Positions 16,455 to 23,081 of a DNA stretch of 33,896 nucleotides are shown one piece after another. The stretch is from Arthrobacter rhizophilus (lineage in GTDB: Bacteria > Actinomycetota > Actinomycetes > Actinomycetales > Micrococcaceae): contig NZ_JAPFFT010000033.1 in the NCBI RefSeq assembly GCF_026241105.1, forward strand, positions 1 to 33,896. Reading direction: 5' to 3'. A model generated the notes under the pieces. That model did no database searches. It saw only the letters and a program-made list of their open reading frames with translations, and was not told the DNA's origin. Position numbers and translations under genes: made by a program. Every line of letters starts with the position of its first letter. Within the stretch, counting starts at the first letter, position 1.

Positions 16455-17864
16455 ATGACACAGCACAGCCGTGCTAAATTCCAGTCGAGCGGAAAGATCC
16501 AGTTTGGGATCTTCTTCCAGGGCGTCAACTCCGGCACCATCTGGAAGGCGCCCGAATCCGGTTCGCAGACCGACTTTGAGTCGTTCCGGAGGATCGCCCA
16601 GACCGCCGAACGTGGGCTGTTCGCGGCTTTCTTCCTGGGTGAGGGCCTGCGCTTGCGGGAACACCTTGGACGGCCGCACGCCCTGGATGTCGCGGGCAGG
16701 CCGGACGCGCAGACCATGCTGGCGGCGCTTGCGTCGGTGACGTCCCACATCGGGCTCGTGGCCACGCAGAACACCACGTACAACGCTCCCGCCGACCTCG
16801 CGCACAGGCTCGCCTCGCTCGACTTGCTCTCCGGCGGACGCGCGGCCTGGAACGTCGTGACCACGGACAACGCCTGGACGGGTGCCAACTTCCGGCGGGG
16901 CGGCTACCTGGACCATGCCGATCGCTACGTCCATGCCGAAGCTTTCGTGGAGACGGCCAAGCAGATCTGGGGTTCGTGGGAGGACGGAGCGGTTTCCTCG
17001 TCAGTTTCCGCGGAGTCCTGGGCGGCTCCGTCGCATGCGCGGAGCGTGCACCACTCCGGGCAGCACTATTCCGTGGACGTGACGCCGCGACTGCCGCGCA
17101 GCGCCCCGTACAGGCCAGTGCTGTTCCAAGCAGGCGATTCCCCGGAAGGGCGCGACTTCGCTGCCCGACAGGCCGATGTCATCTTCTCGGCGCACCCGAA
17201 GTTCGACGACGCAGTGCAGTTCCGTGCCGATATTGTCTCGCGTTCCCTGGCGGCCGGGCGGGGCGCCAACGACGTCCAGATCATGCCGGCCAGCGAGTTC
17301 ATCCTTGGCGCCACTGATGAGGGAGCCCGCGAAAAGAAGGAATGGGTCCGTAGCCTGCAGATCGGGCCACAGCAAGCGGTCGCATACCTGGAGCAGTTCT
17401 GGGGCCGTGAGCTGTCAGCCTACGATCCCGATGGCCCGCTTCCGGAGATCGATCCGGTGGTGGAGGAGACCTCCGAGACGCGGGGGAGCGGCTTCCACGG
17501 CGCCAAGGCCCGGCAACTCGCCGAGGAGTGGCGTGCCGAGGCCAAGGAGAAAGGGCTGTCCATCCGGCAGTTCGTGAGCTCCCGGACTTCCAGGGTGGAC
17601 GCGACGTTCACGGGATCCTACACAGCTGTGGCCGACACCTTGGCAGAGTATGCCCGCGTCGGTGCCGTGGACGGCTTCAACATCTCGCCGTGGCTCATTC
17701 CCACGGGCCTGGACGATATCGTGAACCACTTGGTGCCCCGGCTGCAGGAACGCGGCGTGTACCCGACGGAGTACATCGGCTCGACCCTCCGCGAAAACCT
17801 GGGGCTCGCGACGCCGGTGCGTTCGGAATCGTTGGAACCGGTGCCTGCGGGGAACGCGCGGTGA
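16455..17864 (+). CDS. NtaA/SnaA/DszA/DmoA family FMN-dependent monooxygenase
   Basis: A 469-residue protein with the full NtaA/DmoA-type layout: IQFGIFFQGVNSGTIWKAPE, FAAFFLGEGLRLREH, ASLDLLSGGRAAWNVVTTDN, NFRRGGYLDHADRYVHAEAF and GSWEDGAV. Known relatives oxidise nitrilotriacetate, EDTA, dibenzothiophene sulfone, dimethyl sulfide or N-acetyl-S-substituted cysteines (YxeK type) using FMNH2 from a partner reductase. The substrate here is unknown. Start ATG 16455 has GAGGAGAG upstream, 9 bases after the previous stop. The stop overlaps a 45-codon ORF (GTGA). Confidence 0.94.
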   Translation: MTQHSRAKFQSSGKIQFGIFFQGVNSGTIWKAPESGSQTDFESFRRIAQTAERGLFAAFFLGEGLRLREHLGRPHALDVAGRPDAQTMLAALASVTSHIGLVATQNTTYNAPADLAHRLASLDLLSGGRAAWNVVTTDNAWTGANFRRGGYLDHADRYVHAEAFVETAKQIWGSWEDGAVSSSVSAESWAAPSHARSVHHSGQHYSVDVTPRLPRSAPYRPVLFQAGDSPEGRDFAARQADVIFSAHPKFDDAVQFRADIVSRSLAAGRGANDVQIMPASEFILGATDEGAREKKEWVRSLQIGPQQAVAYLEQFWGRELSAYDPDGPLPEIDPVVEETSETRGSGFHGAKARQLAEEWRAEAKEKGLSIRQFVSSRTSRVDATFTGSYTAVADTLAEYARVGAVDGFNISPWLIPTGLDDIVNHLVPRLQERGVYPTEYIGSTLRENLGLATPVRSESLEPVPAGNAR

Positions 17865-17998
17865 GGGAGCGCGCGGTGAACATCCGCGCGCGGCTCGCGG
17901 CCGCCGTCGTCGGCTTGCAGACCGACGACGGCGGTTCCGTCGACCCGGACGCGGGGCTGGTGCGGCTCCAACTGACCGTGTGGGAACAGCAGCTTTAG
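17861..17998 (+). CDS. Small ORF at the end of the ABC/LLM operon, unknown
   Basis: GTG 17861 overlaps the monooxygenase stop by 4 bases, the same coupling used elsewhere in this operon, and opens a 45-codon frame ending at TAG 17996-17998. The peptide starts MRERAVNIRARLAAAVV and ends LVRLQLTVWEQQL. Codons are GC-rich at the third position, like the neighbouring genes. It could be a genuine small protein or the remnant of a longer gene cut by the rearrangement that brought in the accessory island just downstream. No family is recognised. Confidence 0.4.
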   Translation: MRERAVNIRARLAAAVVGLQTDDGGSVDPDAGLVRLQLTVWEQQL

Positions 17999-18577
17999 GC
18001 TAGTGGCATGACCTGTTCCATGCGGTCGCTGCCGAGTTGGACCTGGAGGGGCACCCGATCTGGTTTCGAGGCATAGTCACGGGAATCGCTGGCCGCGGAC
18101 CAACCCAACGTCATTCCGCGAAAGCTAGAGCATTGCCGCCGCTGTATTCGCGGGATCGGTGAGGCGTCTCGTATTCCTAGGGTTTAGTGACGACTTGGAG
18201 TGTAGCGTTTAGGGCACCTTCACCGGGCAGTTTTGCGGGCGGGTCATACGGGAATCAGAGAGTGCCTGCATAAGAGCTTCTCGAAGGGAAGGCGTAAAGG
18301 TGTCGGGCTGGCCGGTGGGGGACCGGCTTACGGGCACGATGTCTCGGCCCGCCCGCACTTACTCCATAGGGTGTCACCTTCGCGAAATCCGCGAGCTGCT
18401 CGATCAGGTTCGAATGACCATGTGGTTAGTTGATGTACCTGGCTGAGCGCCGGATCGCCCATTATTGAACGACGAATTACCTTCACGGCCCGAGCCTTGC
18501 TCGCTTGCGCCTTTTGGCTTGGTACGTTCGACTGAATAGTGGGCTCCGAAGTTCTTGATGAAGCGGAGGGAAAACGG
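17999..18577. other. Gene-poor junction between the ABC/LLM operon and the accessory island
   Basis: No convincing complete gene lies here. A start-less frame at 18004-18163 reads protein-like (HDLFHAVAAELDLEGHPIWF) and may be gene debris. A transposon-end-like repeat sits at 18296-18345. Base composition changes from GC-rich to AT-richer across the region, consistent with the left boundary of acquired DNA. No tRNA or clear att core is visible. Confidence 0.5.
18296..18345 (-). repeat. Transposon-end-like repeat, copy 1
   Basis: Read on the minus strand it contains GTGCCCGTAAGCCGGTCC followed by a GACACCTTT tail. The core is identical to copy 3 (21502-21545) and close to copy 2 (22961-23011). 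No transposase gene is attached. The architecture recalls terminal repeats of insertion sequences, perhaps IS21-like; that family assignment is a guess. Confidence 0.55.
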
Positions 18578-20011
18578 ATGGCAGACGACCCATTTCTGCA
18601 TCAGGAGCACGAGTGGCAAGCGTTGTGGTGGCTGCCAGACGATCCAGATGCCAAGGTTCCGGGGACCTTGCGATACTCTCCCCCTGATGGTCTCCAGCTG
18701 TTTTTGCTTGGTGGTTTCGACACGAGCGCCGTTGCTGATGTCGGGGTCGCTGGTATTGCATTCATGGGGGAGGAAGTAATATGGCCTGTCATTCTTGGAG
18801 AAGACGCTGGCCAGCTTTTCACCCTGCTTGACTGCGCACTCACATCAACGCTCCGGTCATTTGGTGCGACCAGACCACGAAAGCAAAATGTCTCGGCACA
18901 AACGGCACTAGTTGGGTGCCACCTACGTGAGAAAAGCGCGCCGGTCTTTGCTCACGTTGAAGCGTCTATCGAGAATCTAAGCGTGTGGTCGGGAAATTCC
19001 ACTCTCCACAAACGTGACTACGCCGAGGCCGAGGGACCAGCGGAGACGCTAACCGCGCAACTCTCAGGGTCCACGGCGCGACTAACTCACGGCCATACCT
19101 ATGACACCTTTGGGCGTACGACGGGAAGCGTGTACAGAAAGATCGCTGATACCGCGGTAATCGGATTTGAACCACACGAACCGCAACCGATGGACACCCT
19201 GCTCCGGATGATCTCAGATATGCAAGACCTTCTGTCATTCTCATCGAACACAGCGTGCGGGGTTCTGTGGAAGCGCCTTTACCTGCCTCCGCAGACAACC
19301 CAGGATCTCGACAACCATGTCGCTTCACGACTATGGCCGGTTGATGTCTACCGTCAAAGTATCGTGAAGGGAGACCCAGAGGCGAAGGCGCCTCGTGATG
19401 ACCAAATGCTCTTTACCCTTGCAGACGTTCAATTCGAAAGCGTCCTGCCTCGCTGGTTCGAAGTCAGCGACAGATTCCGGCCCGCCATCAACTTGCTTCT
19501 AGGACTTCGCTACATCTCCGGCGGCTACCTCGAAACACAACTGCTGACCGTAGTGGGCGCGGCAGAAGCATTCCACCTAGCTCTTGAGCTGGACCCACCG
19601 ATCCCGGAAGAAGAGTTCAAAGAACTGAAGTCGGTTCTATTGAAAGCTGTCCCAGTAGAACGCAAGCAGTGGCTCTCTGGACTACTAGCCCGCAATGACC
19701 CCCCTCTCAAGAAGCGCCTGCTTGATCTTGCGAACCGCCCCGGCGCTCAGACCATGAGAAATCTGGTGCCCGACCCCGAAAAGTGGGCCAAGGTAACAAG
19801 GGATGCCAGAAACAACCTCACTCACACAGGGAACACCACCAAACACTCGCTGGAAGTCCTCTTCGCAGCTATGACAACAACAGCCGCCGTTGTCACGGTC
19901 AATCTGCTACATGCCCTTGGCTTCTCAGAAGCCGAACTTGAACTCGTGATGGAGAAGAATACGGACCAATTACAGCTAGCGGCCCAGTATTCCAACGAGT
20001 ACCTACGCTAA
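18578..20011 (+). CDS. apeA: ApeA-type HEPN abortive-infection protein
   Basis: A 477-residue protein matching the anti-phage ApeA architecture. The N-terminal ApeA domain (residues ~10-290) opens with WWLPDDPDAKVPGTLRYSP and LQLFLLGGF. The C-terminal HEPN domain (residues ~300-460) carries R411-NNLT-H416, the R-x4-H signature of HEPN ribonucleases, in RDARNNLTHTG. ApeA proteins defend by abortive infection through RNA cleavage; this role is from family knowledge. ATG 18578 is chosen because GGAGGG lies 7 bases upstream; GTG 18539 in the same frame lacks one. Codon use is less GC-rich than flanking genes, in line with transfer. It ends two bases from the stop of the convergent winged-helix gene. 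Confidence 0.85.
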   Translation: MADDPFLHQEHEWQALWWLPDDPDAKVPGTLRYSPPDGLQLFLLGGFDTSAVADVGVAGIAFMGEEVIWPVILGEDAGQLFTLLDCALTSTLRSFGATRPRKQNVSAQTALVGCHLREKSAPVFAHVEASIENLSVWSGNSTLHKRDYAEAEGPAETLTAQLSGSTARLTHGHTYDTFGRTTGSVYRKIADTAVIGFEPHEPQPMDTLLRMISDMQDLLSFSSNTACGVLWKRLYLPPQTTQDLDNHVASRLWPVDVYRQSIVKGDPEAKAPRDDQMLFTLADVQFESVLPRWFEVSDRFRPAINLLLGLRYISGGYLETQLLTVVGAAEAFHLALELDPPIPEEEFKELKSVLLKAVPVERKQWLSGLLARNDPPLKKRLLDLANRPGAQTMRNLVPDPEKWAKVTRDARNNLTHTGNTTKHSLEVLFAAMTTTAAVVTVNLLHALGFSEAELELVMEKNTDQLQLAAQYSNEYLR

Positions 20012-20013
20012 AA

Positions 20014-21063
20014 CTACGTCGCGCCGCCCCGCTTCTTCGGCCGGCGACTTTTTCGTTTCTTCACCTTGACCGTCGCCGATGCTTGCGACGCTGGTTCAAT
20101 GTCTGCCGGTTTTGGCCAGCCTGTAGATTTTGGCCAGCCTGTAATGGACGCAGTTGACGCGGGCTCGCCGTTGGGAAGTTGATTGATCACACCCTTCAGC
20201 CGGTATTCATACCGGCGGCGCTGCTGCTCGAATGTGGATCCGCCCCAGGTCTCGGGCAAGGGAACGCTCGTTAGAGTCAGCATGCCCAGGTCTACGAGTT
20301 CCTTTGTGCCTTTGGTGCGAGTGGACGGAGAAATCCGGTAACGGTCAATGAACTCAGTACCGGAAAACCAGACTGCGTTCTTGTTCGCCTGCTCTGAGAG
20401 CAGGATCAGCAACATCACCAGACCCGGGCCTTTGAGTGTCTGGAGGAAACCCTCGGTCCACAGCTCTGCTGGTAACTGAAAGTAGAGGTTGGGATCTGTC
20501 ACCGGCTCCTGGTTCGGCTTTTTGAGCTGCGACCGGACATAGGACGTGGATGGGAGGCTGTATTCCTCCCCGTCTCCTGTCTCGTTCATCAGTTGAATCA
20601 GAGGAGACGTCCCAGGGCGTGGCACTAAGCGTATGAGGTTGGCGGCTGCCAAGGCCTTCAGGGCATCCCTCACTCGCCGGGCTCCGTTGCCTCTGGGGTC
20701 TGGCAGGTCGAGTAGTTCAGCCAGCGCTGGTGCGGTCATAACGGTCTCGAAGGGGGGCTTTGATGTTTTCCACAGAAGACTGAGAAGGACTTTGATACTT
20801 ACATAGCCCGACCGTCCTCCCCCGTCCGGGCCTGAGTAAAGCACCGAAAGCATCGGGATCTCGCCGGCCAGCGATCGGACAAACCACTTTCGGACCGGGG
20901 CGCTTACACGCCGCCCGGCCCAGTCTTCGATCTCGTCCGCCCTGTCCAGGGAAGCTTTCGAAACGCCAGAGGGGGTTGGGTAAAGGAGTCCCGCACCCAT
21001 GAGCAGCAGCGGCGGCGCGACGGCCGCAGGTACGTTTTCCTCAACAGTGTTCACAGCGATCAC
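20014..21063 (-). CDS. Putative double winged-helix DNA-binding protein (regulator or Rep-like)
   Basis: A 349-residue protein not assignable to a named family by eye. Residues ~85-150 read as one winged helix (MTAPALAELLDLPDP, ARRVRDALKALAAANLIRLV). Residues ~190-265 read as a second (LKGPGLVMLLILLSEQA, FIDRYRISPSTRTKGTKEL, VDLGMLTLTSV). The C-terminus is a basic Lys/Arg tail (KKRKSRRPKKRGG) and contains a short tandem repeat TGWPKS/TGWPKP encoded by a 16-base DNA repeat at 20109 and 20127. Two tandem winged helices are the layout of iteron-plasmid Rep proteins but also of large regulators. GTG 21063 has GAGGA six bases upstream. A consensus promoter and three iteron-like repeats precede it. 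Confidence 0.65.
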   Translation of the reverse strand: MIAVNTVEENVPAAVAPPLLLMGAGLLYPTPSGVSKASLDRADEIEDWAGRRVSAPVRKWFVRSLAGEIPMLSVLYSGPDGGGRSGYVSIKVLLSLLWKTSKPPFETVMTAPALAELLDLPDPRGNGARRVRDALKALAAANLIRLVPRPGTSPLIQLMNETGDGEEYSLPSTSYVRSQLKKPNQEPVTDPNLYFQLPAELWTEGFLQTLKGPGLVMLLILLSEQANKNAVWFSGTEFIDRYRISPSTRTKGTKELVDLGMLTLTSVPLPETWGGSTFEQQRRRYEYRLKGVINQLPNGEPASTASITGWPKSTGWPKPADIEPASQASATVKVKKRKSRRPKKRGGAT

Positions 21064-21104
21064 AGGTCCTCACTACTATCCTTTCCTAAGGCTACTCTCA
21101 ACAC

Positions 21105-21173
21105 TTCACAAAGGGTATGCATAGTGGTTTCCAAAGGCACGTGTGTATCATTCACAAAGGTCACTGTCGGCAT
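21105..21173. repeat. Three 23-bp iteron-like direct repeats
   Basis: Repeat units begin at 21105, 21128 and 21151, exactly 23 bases apart. Units 1 and 3 start with TTCACAAAGG and unit 2 with TTTCCAAAGG; the remaining ~13 bases are variable. They lie between the start codon (21063) and the promoter (-10 at 21172-21177) of the putative winged-helix gene. Spacing near two helical turns suggests cooperative binding of one protein on one DNA face. TATGCATA at 21116-21123 lies inside unit 1. Confidence 0.7.
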
Positions 21174-21200
21174 TGTACGCCTACTATTTGACAGTGTCAA
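21172..21200 (-). promoter_or_regulatory. Consensus promoter for the winged-helix gene
   Basis: On the minus strand, TTGACA (21200-21195), a 17-base spacer and TACAAT (21177-21172) form a near-perfect housekeeping-sigma promoter. The transcript would start near 21165 and leave a ~100-base leader running through the iteron-like repeats to GTG 21063. Confidence 0.75.
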
Positions 21201-21216
21201 GCAAGTGTGAGATAAT
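21188..21216 (+). promoter_or_regulatory. Consensus promoter, divergent, sharing a palindromic -35 region
   Basis: On the plus strand, TTGACA (21188-21193), a 17-base spacer and GATAAT (21211-21216) make a second near-perfect promoter. Its -35 box and that of the minus-strand promoter form the palindrome TTGACA-G-TGTCAA (21188-21200), so polymerase can bind only one direction at a time. The plus-strand transcript would begin near 21223. Confidence 0.75.
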
Positions 21217-21227
21217 AGATGTAACGA

Positions 21228-21380
21228 ATGCTTCTGGAAACGGAGGCGTCGCAGGCCTCTCGGGGTAACGTGCGCGGCGTCGATGTGGAAACGAGCGTTT
21301 TAGCGTGGCCAAGACCGAATGACTACAGCGCTTCGGTATGCGTCCGCTATCGGCTCCGCCGTTTGGGCGGGGAGGGGTAG
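21228..21380 (+). CDS. Putative 50-residue leaderless ORF (or structured small RNA)
   Basis: ATG 21228 lies 12 bases after the -10 box of a consensus promoter, so the mRNA would have almost no leader. The frame runs 50 codons to TAG 21378-21380 and is followed by a perfect terminator. The peptide starts MLLETEASQASRGNVRG and has an arginine-rich end (CVRYRLRRLGGEG). Third-position GC is about two thirds, lower than core genes, so coding status is uncertain. The same RNA can form hairpins GAGGC/GCCTC (~21243-21260), ACCGAA/TTCGGT and CTCCGCC/GGCGGGGAG, so a ~215-base non-coding RNA (about 21223-21438) is the alternative. No known family recognised. Confidence 0.4.
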   Translation: MLLETEASQASRGNVRGVDVETSVLAWPRPNDYSASVCVRYRLRRLGGEG

Positions 21381-21400
21381 TGAAGGCGACATGGCCTGCG

Positions 21401-21438
21401 GAGGGAGAAGGCGGGGACGTCTTCTCCCTCTTTCGTTT
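21401..21438 (+). terminator. Strong intrinsic terminator
   Basis: A perfect 10-bp stem, GAGGGAGAAG (21401-21410) with CTTCTCCCTC (21421-21430), has a 10-base loop and is followed by TTTCGTTT. It closes the short transcription unit driven by the promoter at 21188-21216. Confidence 0.85.
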
Positions 21439-21501
21439 AAGCATCATTCCCGGCGCCCGGCTGCCTTTGTCCCATTTCTGGATCCGCGGCTGCACAACCA
21501 T

Positions 21502-21545
21502 TGTTGACACGTCGTGCCCGTAAGCCGGTCCCTACCCCGGTCGCC
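21502..21545 (+). repeat. Transposon-end-like repeat, copy 3 (left end of an inverted pair)
   Basis: It starts TGTTGACACGTC and continues GTGCCCGTAAGCCGGTCC, then CTACCCCGGTCGCC. With copy 2 on the opposite strand at 23011-22961 (starting TGTCACCCGTG) it forms an inverted pair bounding a 1.5-kb segment that contains the AbiTii-type gene and a small ORF. No obvious target-site duplication is seen. Confidence 0.55.
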
Positions 21546-21602
21546 TCCACTGGTTATAACAATGTGGACGGTGAGGGATCCCTATCGGTGCCCCTTGCGG
21601 TG

Positions 21603-22406
21603 CTACCCGCCGCTGTGGCCGAGTCCCCACCATGCAAAGACTGCTGCAGCGATGGTTGCTAGACCCACCGCTGCACTCCAGACTGCCTTCGAGACCGTCC
21701 AGAACGGCTTGTCGGAGGGCTTATCCCCAGTTCCGACGTCCGACGAGCTGATGCTTCCGTCTTGTGCGTGAGAAACTTGGACGCGGTTGCCTTTGCCATG
21801 GACGACTACGTTGAGGGCATTTGCAGCTTGCGCAGCCGTAGGCACTTCTGCAGCTGCCGGTGTTGCGGCACGCAGCTCTCCAAGCAGCTCAGCGAGGCGC
21901 GTCTTGACCTGGTCGACGAGCCCTTCGAGCGCTGCTGTACCGACGGACCAGTAGATGTTCGTCACGTGCTGGTACGGGTTTCCGGACGCCTTGTCGATCA
22001 TCGCGGCGATGAGATGGCTTCCAGGCAGCGCGAAGTGAACCACATTCTTGGTGGAATCGCCGTTGGAGATTAACGCTTGAATCTCCCCGATCCCTTGGTG
22101 GAAGGACACCTCATTCGTGATTTCCTTCCGAACGAATTCGGGCAGTTGTTCGGGCGCGATTATTTGTCCGGTGATCTGGCCGCGACCCACGACTGCGTCC
22201 ATCTGGATCATTGCCGGGATTTTGCGATAGTCGGGCAGATCCGCATCGCCAGGGTAACCTCGGAGCTCCCGTGAGGCCCAGTCCCGCAGCTCGCTGGATC
22301 CGGCGCGGCCTCCGAGCACGATGAGCTTGCGAAGGACGTCGGCGGTGGGGGCGCTGTCGAGGAGACTTCGTTCAATCTCACTGAGCAGGGAGCTATTGTT
22401 TGCCAC
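21603..22406 (-). CDS. AbiTii-domain membrane protein
   Basis: A 267-residue protein. Residues ~5-60 match the AbiTii domain pattern (SLLSEIERSLLDSAPTADVL, SSELRDWASRELRGYP); this domain is named after an abortive-infection protein. A middle region (residues ~60-200) is conserved-looking but unassigned. The end is a polar linker followed by one transmembrane helix (residues ~238-262, AVGLATIAAAVFAWWGLG), so the N-terminal part should face the cytoplasm. GTG 22406 starts the family N-terminus; its ribosome-binding site is weak. It is divergent from the small gene at 22602 and lies between inverted transposon-end-like repeats. A defence role is inferred from domain and context. Confidence 0.75.
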   Translation of the reverse strand: MANNSSLLSEIERSLLDSAPTADVLRKLIVLGGRAGSSELRDWASRELRGYPGDADLPDYRKIPAMIQMDAVVGRGQITGQIIAPEQLPEFVRKEITNEVSFHQGIGEIQALISNGDSTKNVVHFALPGSHLIAAMIDKASGNPYQHVTNIYWSVGTAALEGLVDQVKTRLAELLGELRAATPAAAEVPTAAQAANALNVVVHGKGNRVQVSHAQDGSISSSDVGTGDKPSDKPFWTVSKAVWSAAVGLATIAAAVFAWWGLGHSGG

Positions 22407-22432
22407 TCCAAAATCATCTCAGGAGGGGACGC

Positions 22433-22663
22433 ATGGCAGTGCATGGCCGTGCACTCTGGGGAAACGCGTCGGACGGGGATCGCATGAGGATCCCTCAGCG
22501 GACGACTTCAAGTCAGGTGAGCTGCTCCGCCCTCGGGGACCTATCAGTGTCGAGGCAAGAAGTGAAAGACTCCATGCATGGCGAATTCTCGGGGTGGTGC
22601 GATGTCCAGCGAACAGGGAATCCGGAAATACATCCTCGTTTTGCAGTGGCCGGCACCATCTGA
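22433..22663 (+). CDS. Possible small ORF with a strong ribosome-binding site
   Basis: ATG 22433 is preceded by AGGAGGGG at 4-5 bases, the best ribosome-binding site in the island. It opens a 76-codon frame (MAVHGRALWGNASDG...) that overlaps the next gene by 62 bases in another frame. The composition is not clearly coding and no family is recognised. It may be a real small protein, a leader peptide controlling the following gene, or chance. Confidence 0.2.
   Translation: MAVHGRALWGNASDGDRMRIPQRTTSSQVSCSALGDLSVSRQEVKDSMHGEFSGWCDVQRTGNPEIHPRFAVAGTI
22438..22455. promoter_or_regulatory. Near-perfect 18-bp palindrome between divergent AbiTii-type and small gene
   Basis: AGTGCATGGCCGTGCACT matches its reverse complement at 16 of 18 positions. 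It lies 32 bases upstream of the AbiTii-type start and could be an operator for both directions or an RNA hairpin. Confidence 0.4.
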
Positions 22664-22934
22664 GGACGACTTTGATGTGCTCATCTCGATGGAGGATCTG
22701 CTTCAGTCCGATTTCCTGGATACATACGGCGTCGTAGACGGGCACGATTTTGGCGCCGGTGAGATGAACATCTTTATCCAAACCGACCGACCGCTAGAGG
22801 CCTTTCAGCACGCGAAAACATCACTGGGTACTGACGCGCGGTGGGCCTACGTACGCGCGGCATATAGGCCGGTAGGTGAAGAACATTATGTGGTCGTTTG
22901 GCCGAAGGCGCTTGAAGTGTTCTCAATGTCGTGA
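22602..22934 (+). CDS. Small conserved-looking protein of unknown function
   Basis: A 110-residue soluble protein starting MSSEQGIRKYILVLQWPAPS, followed by DFDVLISMEDLL, YGVVDGHDFGAGEMNIFIQT and YRPVGEEHYVVVWP. The layout (alternating strands, GHDFGSGEMNIF-type centre) is one I associate with small cytosolic proteins found near toxin-immunity and accessory genes, but I cannot name a family. ATG 22602 has GGGGTGG at a suitable distance; the longer frame from 22578 lacks a site. It lies inside the segment bounded by the inverted transposon-end-like repeats. A role as partner or immunity protein of the AbiTii-type protein is conceivable but unsupported. Confidence 0.65.
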   Translation: MSSEQGIRKYILVLQWPAPSEDDFDVLISMEDLLQSDFLDTYGVVDGHDFGAGEMNIFIQTDRPLEAFQHAKTSLGTDARWAYVRAAYRPVGEEHYVVVWPKALEVFSMS

Positions 22935-22960
22935 TGCCGACGGCCGATGTTGCTGATTGC

Positions 22961-23011
22961 AAAGGTGTCGCGTCCGGTAAAGGATCGGCTAACGGGCACC
23001 ACGGGTGACAT
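22961..23011 (-). repeat. Transposon-end-like repeat, copy 2 (right end of an inverted pair)
   Basis: On the minus strand it reads TGTCACCCGTGGTGCCCGTT, then AGCCGATCCTTTACCGG and GCGACACCTTT. The core matches copies 1 and 3 with a few substitutions. It lies in the 147-base gap between the small unknown gene and the NUDIX gene. Confidence 0.55.
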
Positions 23012-23081
23012 TTATCGCTACGAATCACACCACTCCTCGTGGCATTGAGTTCTTCGTTGCCCCGTGCGGCAAGATGGCAGG

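Noticed and set aside
21223..21438. Retron or type III toxin-antitoxin RNA
   Set aside because: No reverse transcriptase gene is present, and the RNA has no tandem repeat array as expected of type III antitoxins.
21184..21510. 108-codon minus-strand frame opposite the short transcription unit
   Set aside because: It reads through the terminator hairpin and both promoter elements and has no initiation signal; its basic Pro/Arg-rich product looks like a shadow.
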